Source: Eulemur rufifrons (lineage: Eukaryota; Chordata; Mammalia; Primates; Lemuridae). Taken from it: a stretch of DNA of 64,000 nucleotides. The stretch covers positions 69,879,001-69,943,000 of the forward strand of contig NC_090999.1 in assembly GCF_041146395.1 (NCBI RefSeq). Reading direction: 5' to 3'. The translations under genes and the position numbers were made by a program. The first letter of the stretch is position 1; every line of letters starts with the position of its first letter. The notes under the pieces are model-generated. The model was given only the letters and a program-made list of their open reading frames with translations, was not told the DNA's origin and ran no database searches. This document shows, one piece after another, positions 11,251 to 23,889 of the stretch.

Positions 11251-12269
11251 GAATTCATATACATTAATCCACAGGCAAAATATAGTTAGTTATTAATTTA
11301 ATGGTATAATTGTTGGACTATAGATGGTAAGTAACCTAGAATATACTTAATATGATTTAAAATTTATTTAGGTAGATGGAATCTCTAGCCATAATTTTGC
11401 CAGGAAGCTCATCATCAGAATTTCAAATGATAGAGAAGCCTAGTGATTCACTCTAGAATTTAAGAAAGAAAGGATTTGTGGCAGAAAAATATACTTTAGG
11501 ACTAAATAAAAATGTATCCCAAGTATAAATTATGTACCCATAAGAATTTGGACATTGAGTAGGAATGAGTACTAAAGCAGTGGATAGAAAATTCCTACTT
11601 GATTCGGGGTTTTGGGGTAGTACTGATTGTCTGTGGTAAGCCAGAAAACTTCAATTTCTGGGTTGAAACATACAGACTGCCATACTTTTTTGATCTTGAT
11701 CAATTTAAAATCTCTGAACTTCAGTTTTCTCATCAAAAAATGGGGGAAATCATATCTTCCTTACAGGATGGTTGTAAGATCCATACGGGTTACAAAATGT
11801 GGAATGTTTCAGTATCAATCTTTCACTGTTGTTGTTGTTATTTTGTTAAAACATTTCTGGAAAAGCTAGTGATCACAGGACCTACTCATTTTATTCCTAC
11901 CTTCTCCCAATAATTGTGAGCAGCATTTTTTAGTTTTTCATTAGAAATCAGAAAAGTGTCTCCAGAAATACGTGGGTATTTCGGGAGTTCTACCAAGTCT
12001 CTTGATACCTACTTGCTGTTACTTGAAAGTAGTTTAAGTGATAAGTGTTCAGTTTTGCAATTATTGATTAAAATTTGTAGCTATAAATGCCAGATTTGCT
12101 TTAAATATCTAAAACTGATTTCATAAAAGTGATATAATAGATTGTTTATGTTTTGATTTAGAAAATGGGATTAAGAACTTGGATTTTCATTTTATTTTTT
12201 TTCTCTGTGTCCTTTGTAACCATTTAGTTCACTTGTATGATCCATATTTCACTGTTTGATTCATCATTT
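11251..12269. other. Unassigned DNA
   Basis: No named repeat. The overlapping frames at 11599-11913 and 11627-11869 (104 and 80 codons) have no domain and share the same DNA in different frames. A GTTGTTGTTGTT run at 11829-11840. Confidence 0.45.
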
Positions 12270-12477
12270 CATGATGTAAAGGCCAATATTTACTATTTAA
12301 GAATTTTTTCATTTCATTGATTTTTCTCTATTTTTTGTTTTGCTTTCAATTTTAAATTTTGCTCTTACCTTCACTAATTTTTTTCTACCTGATTGAGGTT
12401 AAGTTTATTCTTCTTTTACTAGTTTCTGATGGTGAAATCTTCAATCATTTATTTGAGAACTTAATTTATTTTTCTAA
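12270..12477 (-). mobile_element. Old L1 ORF2 fragment, antisense
   Basis: Plus-strand words TTTTGCTCTTACCTTCACTA and CTTTTACTAGTTTCTGATGG follow the antisense ORF2 segment upstream of reverse transcriptase. It directly abuts the T run of the next L1, so the younger copy may have inserted into or beside it. Confidence 0.55.
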
Positions 12478-13470
12478 TTTTTTTTTTTAGTTCAGAACAT
12501 TACAGGGCTACGAATGTTTTGATTACATAGATTGCTTTTGTATTGCTTGAATAAATGTTACAGGTGTGCCCATTACCCATATAGTGTACATTGTACCTAA
12601 TAGGTATAATTTCTCTCATCCCCTCTTTCCCCCTTTCATCTGCATGATTTCCATTGAGTTTTATGTCCATCTGTGCACATGAGTACTGATCATAAGTTCC
12701 AATTTAATAGTGAGTACATTTCTTTTTCCATTCATGCTACAATTCACTCAGGAAGATGGACTCCAGTTCCATCCAGATTGCTGCAAAAGGTATTAATTCA
12801 TTTTTCATGGCTGAGTAGTACTCCATGGTGTACATATACCACATTTAATTAATCAGCTAATGAATTGATGGGCACTTGGGTTGATTTCACATCTTTGAGA
12901 TAGTGAATTGTGCTGCAACAAACATTCGAGTGCAAGTGACTTTTTGATAAAATGACTTTCTTTTCTTTGGCTGAATACCCAGTAGTGGGATTGCTGGATC
13001 AAATGGTAGGTCTACTGTTAGTTCTTTGAGAAATCTTCATACTATTTTCCATAGAGGCTGTACTAGTTTCCAGTTCCACCAACAGTGTATAAGCATTCCT
13101 TTCTCTCCACATCCACGCCAGCATCTCTTGTTTTTAGACTTTTCAATAAATGCTATTCTCACTGGTCTTAGGTGATATTTCATCGTGATATTGATTTGCA
13201 TTTCTCTGATGATTAGTGATGTTGAGCACTTTTTCAAATGTTTGTTGGCGATTAGTCTATATACTTTTGAAAAGCTTCTGTTCATGTCTTTTGCCTACTT
13301 TTTAATGGGCTTGTTTGTTTGGTTTTTTTGATGATTTACTTGATTTCTTTATAGATTCTGAATATTACCCCTTTATTGGATGTCTAACTTGTGAATATTA
13401 TCAACTATTCTGTAGATTGTCTATTTGTTCTGTTGATTGTTTCTTTAGCTATAGAGAGGCTTTTTAGTTT
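12478..13470 (-). mobile_element. L1 3' end, antisense
   Basis: Begins with an 11-base T run (the poly(A) tail) and reads antisense through the 3' UTR (GTGTACATTGTACCTAATAG at 12587), the ORF2 tail (CTCCATGGTGTACATATACC at 12821, CCCAGTAGTGGGATTGCTGG at 12979) and CTCTGATGATTAGTGATGTT at 13206. It is cut at 13470 by a 208-bp insertion and continues at 13679. Confidence 0.88.
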
Positions 13471-13678
13471 TTTTCAATATTTTGCCACATTTGTTTTATT
13501 TATGCATTAGTTCATTTATTTCTGACATTTTAAGGTCAGTCATAGAAAGCATGATTTTTTTAAATTTAGGATATTACAGGAGTACTGCATGGGGGAAGGG
13601 CATGCTTGTAGCCCTGGCTTGGGCGAGGCAAACACATTACATGTAACCAAAATGCTTGTATCCCTGTAATATCCTGAA
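13471..13678 (-). mobile_element. 208-bp insertion with 12-bp duplication; L1-mediated
   Basis: The host L1 sequence GCTTTTTAGTTT occurs at 13459-13470 and again at 13679-13690, bracketing 208 foreign bases. Two pieces of L1 3' terminus lie inside in opposite orientation, giving the inverted words GGATATTACAGG (13568-13579) and CCTGTAATATCC (13663-13674). Read on the minus strand the order is: inverted L1 end, a short direct L1 end with A run, about 85 bases of non-L1 sequence containing AATAAA motifs, a short A run, and the duplication. The flank reads TT then AAAC, close to the L1 endonuclease site. I infer a tiny inverted L1 with a possible 3' transduction. Confidence 0.6.
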
Positions 13679-13842
13679 GCTTTTTAGTTTAATTAAATCC
13701 CATGTATTTATTTTTGCTGTTGCTGTGATTGGCATTGGGGTCTTAGTCATAAATTCTTTGCCTTCCTAGGTTGATATCTAGAAGAGTTTTTCCTACATTT
13801 TCCTCTAGAATTCTTTATGGTTTTATACCTTATATTTAAGTC
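13679..13842 (-). mobile_element. L1, continuation after 208-bp insertion
   Basis: Same antisense L1 as 12478-13470: CATGTATTTATTTTTGCTGT, GTCATAAATTCTTTGCCTTC and AGAGTTTTTCCTACATTTTC follow in correct order. Sequence stops resembling L1 near 13842, its 5' truncation point. Confidence 0.8.
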
Positions 13843-15427
13843 TTTTAAAACGAAGTGATTGTGGTTCCTCATAATCAAACAAAATATAAATAGGGAGAGA
13901 GAGACCATTCTGGAAGAGGAACTAATGCAATTAAACATATGTATAACACATTGAAATCCAGTTTAAATCAATATAACCAATGATTTCTATTTCTTAAATT
14001 ATATGCATTAATATCCATATTAAATATCATATGTATAAACACCATAATGTTACTGCTAATTCTTTCTGGTTAATTCTAATTACCCAATTAATTATAAGAA
14101 AACATTAATTTAATCTGTAATTTATCTACATTTCTTAAATCATCTACAATGAACATATAATACTTTTATAAGTTAATGGCCGATTGATTTTTTTTAAATT
14201 AAAGAAACTTTATAAGAAGCTGAATGAAATAACTGATATGAGTTGTTTAGGAAGATGTCTAGGATAACAGTAGGAAATAGAGGACTCAAAGATATTACAG
14301 TTTCAAGCATAAGACTCAGGCATGTTGGTGATGTCATTATCTGAGACAATGACCAAAACTGAGGACACTTTGGAAAAAATAATTAATTTGGTTTGGTGTA
14401 TTGGGTTCAAGTTTTATATGGAAATGTCATTAATAAACTAGAGAGATTCCTTCAGAGCTCGACAAAGAATAGGGTTTGCTGGAAAGTGTTTGTGTAATAG
14501 ACAGCTTGCAGATGAATGGAAGGAGTTATGTCCAAGCTTGATTTAATGAACCTAATCTGCTATTCTTATTGGGAATCTTTATTCCTCTGTAGAAAGCACT
14601 GAAATTTGATCATAGTAAATAAAATTCTTGGAAATTTGATAAAGAAATCCAAGGGCCTATTTAAATTTGCAAAATAATATTTGAAAATCCCTTCCACTTT
14701 AAGTAATATAATCAGTAAACTCAAGGGTGGGAGTGATGCTTTCTAATCTAATTTTTGATTTTATAATCAAAATGTACCATCCTTGTAGTGCTTAAGAGAA
14801 CCAATTCACAACCCCTGGGGAAAAACAGAAGTCTAATATAGCAGAGTTAGCTTATAAATTATTTATCAATTAAATCCGATGATGTGTTACTAGCATTTGC
14901 CATTAAATATTAAAATTTTAGGAATTACTTTTTAAAATAAGATATGTTAATTGTTGTATACTTTAAAAGGTTGCATTTTAAAATATTAATATGTATTTCC
15001 TTACTGCTGTTACATATCTAAACTACTACTAAAAACATTTTAATTCAAAGTAGAAAAATAAAAAGACAGATACTATGGTGTGCAAAAATTCAACTTTACA
15101 TATTAACTGAAATACTGCTGTCCATCATCTGTTGTATAAATTATAACAAAGTTATCAAACGAATAGTTACCAACTTTAGACTTATTAGTTAAATGCTTTT
15201 GATAATTTATAACTGTTCTATATGCTAGGTTGTATTGGCACATCAAAGGAAATGTGTTGTGAGCCTTAAGAAGAGATGATTGTCTTTGTTTTTGTTCTCC
15301 AAAAAAATTCTACAAATTTTTCCTCTTTTTTGTCCAATGTCATAGGAAATGTCATCACCAGCCTTCTAGTTACTTAGACATAGAAATCTCCACATGACTT
15401 TTGGCTCTTCCCTTACCATCTGTATGT
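13843..15427. other. Unassigned AT-rich DNA
   Basis: No open frame with a recognisable domain and no repeat family I can name. Confidence 0.45.
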
Positions 15428-15473
15428 TATTGTTATTATTGTTTTGTTGTTGTTGTTGTTGTTGTTGTTGTTT
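15428..15473. repeat. (GTT)n microsatellite, Alu tail
   Basis: Nine or so TTG/GTT units interrupted by ATT and TTTT, joined to the 3' end of the antisense Alu. Probably derived from its poly(A) tail. Confidence 0.85.
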
Positions 15474-15770
<297 letters not shown>

Positions 15771-15834
15771 TTCAATATGTTTTTGATTGCTAACAAACAT
15801 CACATCTAATTCATCAGTGATGTAAAAATAATAT

Positions 15835-16020
15835 TATAAAAATTATCCATAACCCAACCATTTCTCACGAGTTTCCACTGTAACCACTATCATGTAAGCC
15901 ATCATTATCTCTAGCATGAATTATTTCAATAGTCTCATAACTGGTCTCCCTATTTCCTTCCCTGTATTTCTACCAGCCATTCTTCACTCAATTACCATGG
16001 AAAGCCTTTAAAAAATATAT
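15835..16020 (+). mobile_element. L2 LINE, sense, upstream part
   Basis: TATCTCTAGCATGAATTATT and CTCATAACTGGTCTCCCTAT, followed by a TTCACTCAATTACCATGGA-like block, are diverged L2 words that precede, in order, those found at 16368-16880. The Alu at 16022-16358 separates the two parts. Confidence 0.7.
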
Positions 16021-16021
16021 C

Positions 16022-16312
16022 TAAGCCAGGTGCAGTGGCTCATGCCTGTAATTTTAACACTTTGGGAGGCCGAGGAGGGAAGATCCCTTGAGCCCAGGAA
16101 TTTGAGATCAGCCTGGGCAACATAGTGAGGCCCCAGGCTCTACAAAAAATTAAAAAATTAGGTGGGCTTGGTGGCACGTACCTGTAATCCTAGCTACTCA
16201 GGAGGCTGAGTGGGAGGATTGCATGAGGCCAGGGGTTCAAGGTTGCGATAAGCTGTGATCATGCCAGTACACTCTAGCCTGGGCGACAAAGGGAAACCTG
16301 TCTCAAAAAAAT
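16022..16312 (+). mobile_element. Alu J-like SINE inserted in L2
   Basis: Starts AGCCAGGTGCAGTGGCTCAT, has the left arm (CACTTTGGGAGGCCGAGG), a linker of CTACAAAAAATTAAAAAATT type, and a right arm ending CCTGTCTCAAAAAAA. AAAATATAT at 16012-16020 recurs at 16359-16367 beyond the TG tract, a possible 9-bp target-site duplication, which puts the TG tract inside the insertion as its tail. Confidence 0.93.
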
Positions 16313-16313
16313 A

Positions 16314-16358
<45 letters not shown>
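16313..16358. repeat. (TG)n microsatellite in Alu tail
   Basis: About 20 TG units with CG and TA interruptions at the end, directly following the Alu A run. Confidence 0.92.
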
Positions 16359-16359
<1 letters not shown>

Positions 16360-16367
16360 AAATATAT

Positions 16368-16880
16368 TGACACTGTGCCCCCAGTTTTCCAGTGGTTTCC
16401 CTCTCACTCAGGATAATAAGTCGATGTCCTTACTTTGGACTGTCAGTTGCTGTGTGATCTGGTCTCCTGCAACCTCCCTAACATCATGACCTTCACTTGA
16501 GCCTCCTACACACCCTGCTGTAGCCACACTGGCCTCCTGGCTGTTCTTCAATTATGCTTGAAAGCCACTGTCTCATGACTTTTGCTTTGTGCCTGGAATT
16601 TACTTCAGTAGTCACGTTACTCCATCCTTCACTTCTTTCAGGTCTCTACTCAAAATAGCCTCATTATGGACTAGCCTAACTTCTATACGGTGCTTTGTTA
16701 TTTTTTGGTTAATAACATATATCACCACCTGATAGATATTCAGCTGATTAATTCCTTAATGCCTGTATTTTCCTAATTAGAATGCAAGTTGCATGTGTAT
16801 AAAGTATTTTTTCTGTATTGTTACTATAGTATATCCCACTTCTAAAATTGAGACATGTGCCAATGAATAAATAATTCAAT
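16368..16880 (+). mobile_element. L2 LINE, sense, 3' part
   Basis: Words run in L2 order: CAGTGGTTTCCCTCTCACTC, GTGTGATCTGGTCTCCTGCA, GTAGCCACACTGGCCTCCTG, CTTTCAGGTCTCTACTCAAA, ATATATCACCACCTGATAG, AGAATGCAAGTTGCATG, ending near CCAATGAATAAATAATTCAA. A long L2 copy for its age. Confidence 0.88.
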
Positions 16881-19800
16881 GGATTTTCTCAACATTAAAT
16901 ATGTAGATGATCCCCTAGTTTCTTGCATCATCTATTTTTTGAAGAAAAACACATATGGAATTAAAATATCCAAAAGAAAAAATATAACAAAGAGTCTTCA
17001 ATACCAAGAACCAAAATGCTTTATCAAATATGTCGATATCAAATATATTTGCCTTTTAGATATTGTCATGAAAGATATATTTCTAGCACATATTTTTATA
17101 ATTAATTTTTATTTTTCAACAGAAGATAATATTCAGAATGATGTTAAAATGCCCCTATTTTTAAAATATGTACTTTTTAAATTATCATTTCAACTACAGT
17201 GTTTTTCTCAAATATCAGTTTTCATTTTTCGTTTTCATTTTTCTTTTCCATTGTTTTACTAAATAAGGGAGAAATTAAAAGGCATATTCATGGACATATT
17301 GAATGTACTTCAATATATTCAAAGACAAAGCTGTTGTTATTGGAGGAGAATTTTTGCTTAATAAGCTACCTTATTGTGTAATTACTTTTAATTTTCATCA
17401 GTTGATGTACAAAAGACCAAGTTTGGTTTCTCAAAGATAGGTCACAAGTATCAGGTTGTGAGAGTGTGGGCTGTACAAAAGTTGAAGTTGCTACAAAACT
17501 GGGGCAATACAGCTGACTGACCCGGTCATTTCTTAAATCTAAGTTAATAAAATAAGAATTTCTTTAAGGTGTATAATAATAATTCAGATTCCTCTACCCC
17601 CAGAGTTACTGAATCACCAAATTCCCAATAGACCACTAATCAGAGTTTTTAGCAAGAAACTTAGATATTCCTGCTGTATGCTAACTGAGATTTTAAGAAA
17701 CACATAATACATGAGGAAAAAGAAAACATGATAATTCATACATTTGGGGTTTCTGGTTGTCTTAGTGCATTATTTACATTCCATGTCTTTGGCATTTCAA
17801 GCTTATTGACATGATTCAAAGACTTACTTCTGCTTCATCACTGAACTGAACCTACATTCAAAGACCTCCACTTCTCAGCTTTACCTCCTTTATCTGCTTG
17901 CAAGGAGGACCATGAATAATCTTTTGCCTTTATACGTATTTTTGGAGAGTGTAGATAATAGGAATTTGTCTAGCACCAGCTTCTTTAGCCTAAGGTTACT
18001 CAGTAACAAGTTATAACTATGTTTTCCATTAGTGTGTCAGTTTCTTCCCATCCCAAGGAAAAGACCATAATGGGGTTGCAGAGGAGGATGTGTTTCCTTT
18101 GAAGCTGAAATACCTACAGCAGTTAAAATATGGGTAAAATCTTTCCTTGGCAGGATTAAAATACTATTTCAAGTTTAATGCTAAATAAAGGTTCTCTGTA
18201 ACTGGAAGTTTTAATATGATTAGTTGTAGCTCAACTTATGCTATATTATAATAAAAGTGTTATATTTCAAGGCAGGAAAAATCAATCAGAGTTGTTCCTC
18301 TGGAGATTACCTACTTAGTTAATATTTCACCAGTTATGTTGTATGCATTTTCTTTCTTCTTTTTTTTTTTTTTCAGTATTCCCCTACTTAGAAGTAAAAT
18401 CCTACAAAACCAGTTCATATATTTCAGAAATAAAAAAATTGAATTTAGAATACTTCTTAGAATAAAATGTTAAATTTTGAATTATACTAATTACAAGAAA
18501 ACTTAAATCTACTAGGAAACCAATTTATTTGATGAACATTATCAGATATTTATAATTACTCCTGGAAGTTATATAATTTATTTGATGATATGTTACATAT
18601 TATAGGCCAAATGAGTTAAAAATATATGAAAATCTGTCAGTAACCATATACTCTATGCCTGTGGATGCTATTTATGTATGTGCTCTGTAGCAAAGCCCTT
18701 GGAAAATTTACACATTTGACAATAATTATCACAATCAAAGAAAGATCAATTAGATGAAAGAAACACACAATAATAACAAATATATGAAATTTTAAATATC
18801 AGTGATTTAAAAAGTTCTAATGACAAATTTTTATTTGCAAGGCAATAGAACAACCTTACTTGAATTGGTTTACGAAAAGAAAGTTGATTTTCTTTTTGAA
18901 GTGAAAAGCCCAAGCATACCTGGGCTATTTGCCTGTGTATTTTCTTCACTTTATAGACAAATTATTGCCACCTCCTGGAGGAGGTTGGCTGCAGCTGTTC
19001 CAAACTATATCCTGCTTTTCCAGCAATCCATGTGGAAAAGAGATTTTGCTTTACCAAAGTATCAGTGAAATGGTGGGTCTGACAGTAGGTGGCCCAAACT
19101 AGATCATACACCAATCCATGAAGCAGAGAAACATGGATGTGCTATTGGCTTAGGTCTGGCTCTTGGTGCCAAACTTGGAGGTGAAGTTGGAATCAATGGC
19201 AATTCTGCAAGGAACATTGGATTCTGAGAGGGTAGGATCATTCCTCCAAATTACAATAGGGTTTCTGTCAAAGGTGAAATGGAAACTTAGTAGAAAGATA
19301 AAACAGACCTCCATTACTATAAAAATTATTCTAAAATTGGTCTAAGATTAGAGACAACACTATTAATTATTATTAATTCACTCTTTGCTTTTGATCAGTT
19401 TACAAATGACAGGACTTCAAGTCCCTCCCACAGTCTGTTGCCTGATGTTTGGAAGAGCCAATCAGTGCCAGGTTGTAATATAGGCCATTCTGTTAAGGGA
19501 GAGGGAGGGAAAAGCGTGAGAGAGAAAGACTCCCTTATCACTCACTCTGTTCCCATTCTCATCTTGTCTTAATCATAACAACTTTTTAGTTTTTCTGAGA
19601 GCATCAGTATTAATTCATAGCTGTACTGCAGTACTATCTCAAAAGATCTTCCCAACACTTCTAGAGCAAGTGAGACTGCTTTAATTTTTTTACCCACTCT
19701 GAGAAGAAAATTAGGCTTAATTTGTTTTAATGATATTAACTCCCTAATGCAAACTTATCTGTATGTAATTACAAAAACTATTTTACTCTTTTCTTAACTA

Positions 19801-20147
19801 TTTATAATTCTTTTTTGCTATTTTTTTTTCTAGTTTTACATTTCATTTAACATTGGATCTTCCATAAGAATCAGTCAATAACTTTTGGAAAAGATTTAAT
19901 GGAAAAAATGCTTAGAGCTGTTAATATACTCTGGTTCTTCTATCATATAGTCACTCATTGTTTTGATCAGATATACAGATAATGGATTTGAGACAAGTTG
20001 GGAAATTAGACTATCAATGAATTCAGGTACAGGAAAACATTTAATCTCAATATTTACATTTCATCCAGCATTATAAAGCTAGACAATAGTGCAAATCTAT
20101 CAATTAAATGGGTCTTAAAATTACATGTATTAAAATTGGCCAAGAAA
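16881..20147. other. Unassigned DNA, no gene seen
   Basis: Mostly AT-rich single-copy-looking DNA. The 127-codon frame at 16879-17262 is rich in Phe, Ile and Lys, as expected of AT-rich non-coding DNA, and has no domain. A T run of about 16 bases lies at 18359-18374. The block 19380-19600 is less AT-rich, with a purine run at 19497-19530, and is not assigned. Confidence 0.45.
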
Positions 20148-20448
20148 CAGTAGTATCCAACCTTTTTGGCACCAGGGACCGGTTTCATGGAAGACAATTT
20201 TTCCATGGATTGGCAGGGGTGGGGTTGGGACCTGCAGCTCAAGAGGTAATGCCAGTGATGGGGAGCAGCTGTAAATACAGATAAAGTTTCATTTACTCAC
20301 CTCCTGCTGTGTGACCCCCATTCACCTTTCCAAGTTTCATGACAATTTTTCCACAGATGGGAGGGGGCAGCAGAGCTCTGTGGCCCAGTCCCTAACAGGC
20401 AGCAGACCAGTCTGATCTGCCACCCAGAGGTTGGGGACAGCAGGGTTA
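20148..20448. mobile_element. hAT-like non-autonomous DNA transposon
   Basis: A well-known mammalian repeat wording: CAACCTTTTTGGCACCAGGG at 20158, AATTTTTCCATGGATTGGCA at 20197, ACTCACCTCCTGCTGTGTGA at 20295 and GAGGTTGGGGACAGCAG near the end. The ends are inverted: CAGTAGTATCCAACC at 20148 against CTGCTGTCCCCAACC on the other strand at the right. I place it among hAT-type MITEs but do not name the subfamily; no clear 8-bp duplication remains. Confidence 0.72.
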
Positions 20449-22442
20449 AGAGATCACTAATCTCTTACCACAGTGACAAAAACAGTTCTTGTTCTCATGT
20501 CTTTAACTTATCTTTGAATATTCACATAAAAGGAAAACTGAAAAGTCATCTAGTTTCAACTTTCTCTTATAAGTATGTTATTTAAGGAGCATAGAGATTA
20601 AATGTATTACCCACCGGTAGACAGCTATAGCCTAACTTGAAAATAAAACAAAAATCCCATGGTCATAGACCAGTAGTTTATCATTTATTTCATAATTTAT
20701 GGATATAGAATACCCTAAGCCCAAATCAACTATATTGTCTTTTCTATTATTGTTTTGAATACTGGCTCAATATGCAATAATATGCAAACCTTATGAAACG
20801 AAGAAGATAAACAGATACATGTTGGAAGAGTTAGATAAAAAGTGTCAGGAAGATATAATCCTTTAGAGTTTTGTTTACTATGTAATCCTGATATTTGTTA
20901 ATTGTCATTTTATAATTAAAATGAAATGCTAAGTATTACTTCCTTAGTTTTAATTGTAACATTTCAAGGTCAAGGCTACTTTCAACTTCAGACAATTTTA
21001 AAAATAATGTAAACTTTTCATGTCAGTACAAATAACAAAATTTATTAACATACATGTGAATACAAATTTACTGTCCAAAATTTTGTCTGTTCCATGACTC
21101 AATGATCAATAAAAATGTATTAATTTTGTGCCCATTTCTGTATAGCCAACACTTCAGTAGGCAACTATAGGGAATAAACTGATGATCCCTGTTTGGAAAG
21201 CTATAAAAAATGGATCAGGGAGAAAAGATTTTCATTGAGATACAATTTTAGAAAATTTACAGAGCAGTGTATAAGAATAATCACAGTAATTCAGACTGAA
21301 GTATCATAAACACTTTGAGAAAGGGGGAAAAATTCAACAATTCAGTTATGTTGCATACATTTATCATCCTTAATCAATTTGCTCCAACCTACTTCTGATA
21401 TATTTTCTAATCCTTAAGTTATAATACAATAGAGTTCAACTCAAAAACCATAAGAGAAAGCTCCATATGGAAGGAAGATCAAATTTCTTGGCATGATATA
21501 TAAAGGATCACCGTCTGGCTTTTGCCAAACTAAAATAAACTATACTCTTTTTCACATTATATGTTACTGCTATACTGAATGGCTTGAAGTTTTACGAATG
21601 TGACAAATTATTCAGAGTCTCCCTGCAATGCTCTTGCTTCAATCATCTCATATTTCCTCCCGCTTATATACACTTCCTTCACTTCATGACTTCTGCACTT
21701 ACAATTTTTAAGAAATTTACTCTTTTTCCTACACACCAATCAGATAGGTGACTTCTGTGTGCCTTCACTGTATCAATGTATGTTTCTATCACAGTGTCTT
21801 TCATACTGACTGACATTCTATGTATAACTCATGAATGAGAAGAAAGAAAAACACAGTTCCTAATATATGAAAACTAATCTTATGCTTACAACTAACTGTT
21901 AACGTTATTACAAACTGATCTTGTGCTCACAGCTAAACCATTTTATTCTCCTGCTGGCTAATCCAACAGAAAAGAAAAAAAAAAAAAAAAAACCACACAC
22001 CCCAATAGGCAAAAAAGCAGCAAATCCAAACCTGATTCTTTGAAAAGATCAATAAAATTGAATTGGCTGGGAGGAAAAGATGATAAATTAAGTATCTTTG
22101 GAAATAAGCAGATAAAGATAAAATGAACTGAAAATAAACACTATAATTGCCAAAGCTGTTTCTCATTGGGATATGGCTTAACAATTCTAGTATTGCTATA
22201 TGTGTATACTGGAACTTTAAGTCAATGAATGTAAGATGTTGGAAACCAGGTTTCTCACTGCTGAAGTGAAGTACACAAACAGAGAAGGCTAAAATGATCT
22301 ATGCGGTAGTGCATTAAATTCAGAGACATCAATATGAACTCATGTTTGACTTAATACAAGTACACATGGTTACATATTAATATATTTATGAATATGTATA
22401 TATATTCATAGGTTAGTATATACACATTTTTTTTAGTGTCTG
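20449..22442. other. Unassigned AT-rich DNA
   Basis: No gene. Contains an A run at 21975-21992. The minus-strand frame at 21933-22184 is AT-driven and without a domain. Confidence 0.45.
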
Positions 22443-22809
22443 TGTTAGTATGTCCAGGCTCTATAACAAAATACCATAAACTGAGTAGCTTATAAATAAC
22501 AGAAATTTATTTCTCACTGTTCTGGGGACTGGGAAGTACAAGGTCAAGGTGCTGGGAGGTTTGGTATCTGGTTAGGGCTTTCTGGTTCATAGACTGCAGA
22601 ACCAAAAAATAGCAGCTATAGTCCTCACAGGGTGAGATGGGGAAGGAAACTCTCTGGGGTTCCTTTTATAAGGGACTAATCCCATTCATGATAGCTCTGC
22701 CCTCATGACATAATCACTCCCAAAAGGACCCACTTCCTAATATCGTCTCCTTGGTGATTTGATTTCAACCTATGAAGTTTGGAGGGATACGAACATTCAG
22801 ACTATAGCA
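22443..22809 (-). mobile_element. MaLR (MST-like) solitary LTR, antisense
   Basis: A nearly full LTR read in antisense: AACAAAATACCATAAACTGA at 22468, GCTTATAAATAACAGAAATT at 22488, TCTCACTGTTCTGGGGACTG at 22512, TTATAAGGGACTAATCCCAT at 22666, CTGCCCTCATGACATAATCA at 22697, and CATTCAGACTATAGCA at the end. On the minus strand it begins TG and ends CA, as LTRs do. No internal retroviral region is attached, so it is a solo LTR left by recombination. Confidence 0.85.
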
Positions 22810-22984
22810 GTGTTTCAGGTGAGAAGTATGATAAAAATAATACCAACAGCAGCAAGCACACCTAGTACCAGGATTTTGGTTTCTAATACCATTATCCCTT
22901 AACAGAAATCAGAGCTCCTTGGGAAATATCTGATTCTAGTACCAGGGCAGGGAATATACATGAGCCTAGAACATCTTGTAGAAC

Positions 22985-23041
22985 CAGACATTTTTAAAAA
23001 ATTTAAAAAAAAATTTAAAAAAAAATTTAAAAAAAAAATTT
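22985..23041. repeat. (A8-9 TTT)n simple repeat
   Basis: Four to five units of an A run followed by TTT, with the A run growing from 6 to 9 bases left to right. Confidence 0.85.
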
Positions 23042-23099
23042 GTTACCAGATAAATAAGGTATGCCAAAGGGAAAAAGGAATTAAACAAAATAACACCCA

Positions 23100-23882
23100 A
23101 TAGTCAAACTTGGGTAAATTGGAGCAAGAAAATAAAATAAGTAGCATTGGATTATGACCCAATATACAAAATAAATATTCATGAGTTCATACTGATATAA
23201 ATAATTTAATAATAAATAATTTAGAAAAATTAAGGAATCTCCCATGCAGAAGAATTCTAAATAATATAGATATCCTTAAGGGCTGTCAGTAGTTACATTT
23301 TTTCAAAGAGTAAAGTATAGAGAAAGAGAGAAAAAAAACATGAATAACTTCAGTGCAGATATCTGAAAAACACTACCTGAGCCAGGTCATCAAAGTTAAC
23401 ACTAACAATTATAAGAAATATTGATAGTATATACATTGGATATTGTATAATGTAAATGACAGTTTACCTATGTAGCTTTTCTCCCAAAAACAAATTCCCC
23501 AGTCTAATCATGAGAAAAACATCAGGCAGATACTTCTTGAGGGGCATTCAACAAAATGCTTGTTCAAGATTCCTTAAAACAGTTAAGGTCATTGAAATAA
23601 CAAAGGTGGAAAAACTGTCACACCAACAAATAAATGTGATAAAATATCCTGGATGGGATCCTGGAACACAAAAAAGACAGTAGAGAAAAACTGAGGAAAT
23701 CTAAATAAGTTATGTACTTTAATTATTAATAATGTGTCAATAAATGTTCATTAATTGAGAAAGTACACCATACAGTACTGTAGGATGTTTACAATAGGGG
23801 GAATTAGTGGTCACAGAAATCTCTGTATCCTCTTTGTAATGCTTGTATAAATCTAAACTGATATAAAAATACTTTACAACTT
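23100..23882 (+). mobile_element. Old L1M (L1MC/L1ME-like) 3' UTR, sense
   Basis: Long 3' UTR match in order: CATGAGTTCATACTGATATA at 23180, CAGAAGAATTCTAAATAATA at 23247, CACTACCTGAGCCAGGTCAT at 23371, CCAGTCTAATCATGAGAAAA at 23498, CCTGGATGGGATCCTGGAAC at 23649, and a terminal GTATAAATCTAAACTGATAT. The frame at 23456-23683 is accidental. Confidence 0.82.
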
Positions 23883-23889
23883 CAGCATC

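Noticed and set aside
16879..17262. 127-codon plus-strand open frame
   Set aside because: Composition (Phe, Ile, Lys, Tyr) is what AT-rich non-coding DNA gives; no domain, no supporting signal.
22443..22809. A complete endogenous retrovirus
   Set aside because: Only a solitary MaLR LTR is present; no gag, pol or primer-binding region lies on either side.
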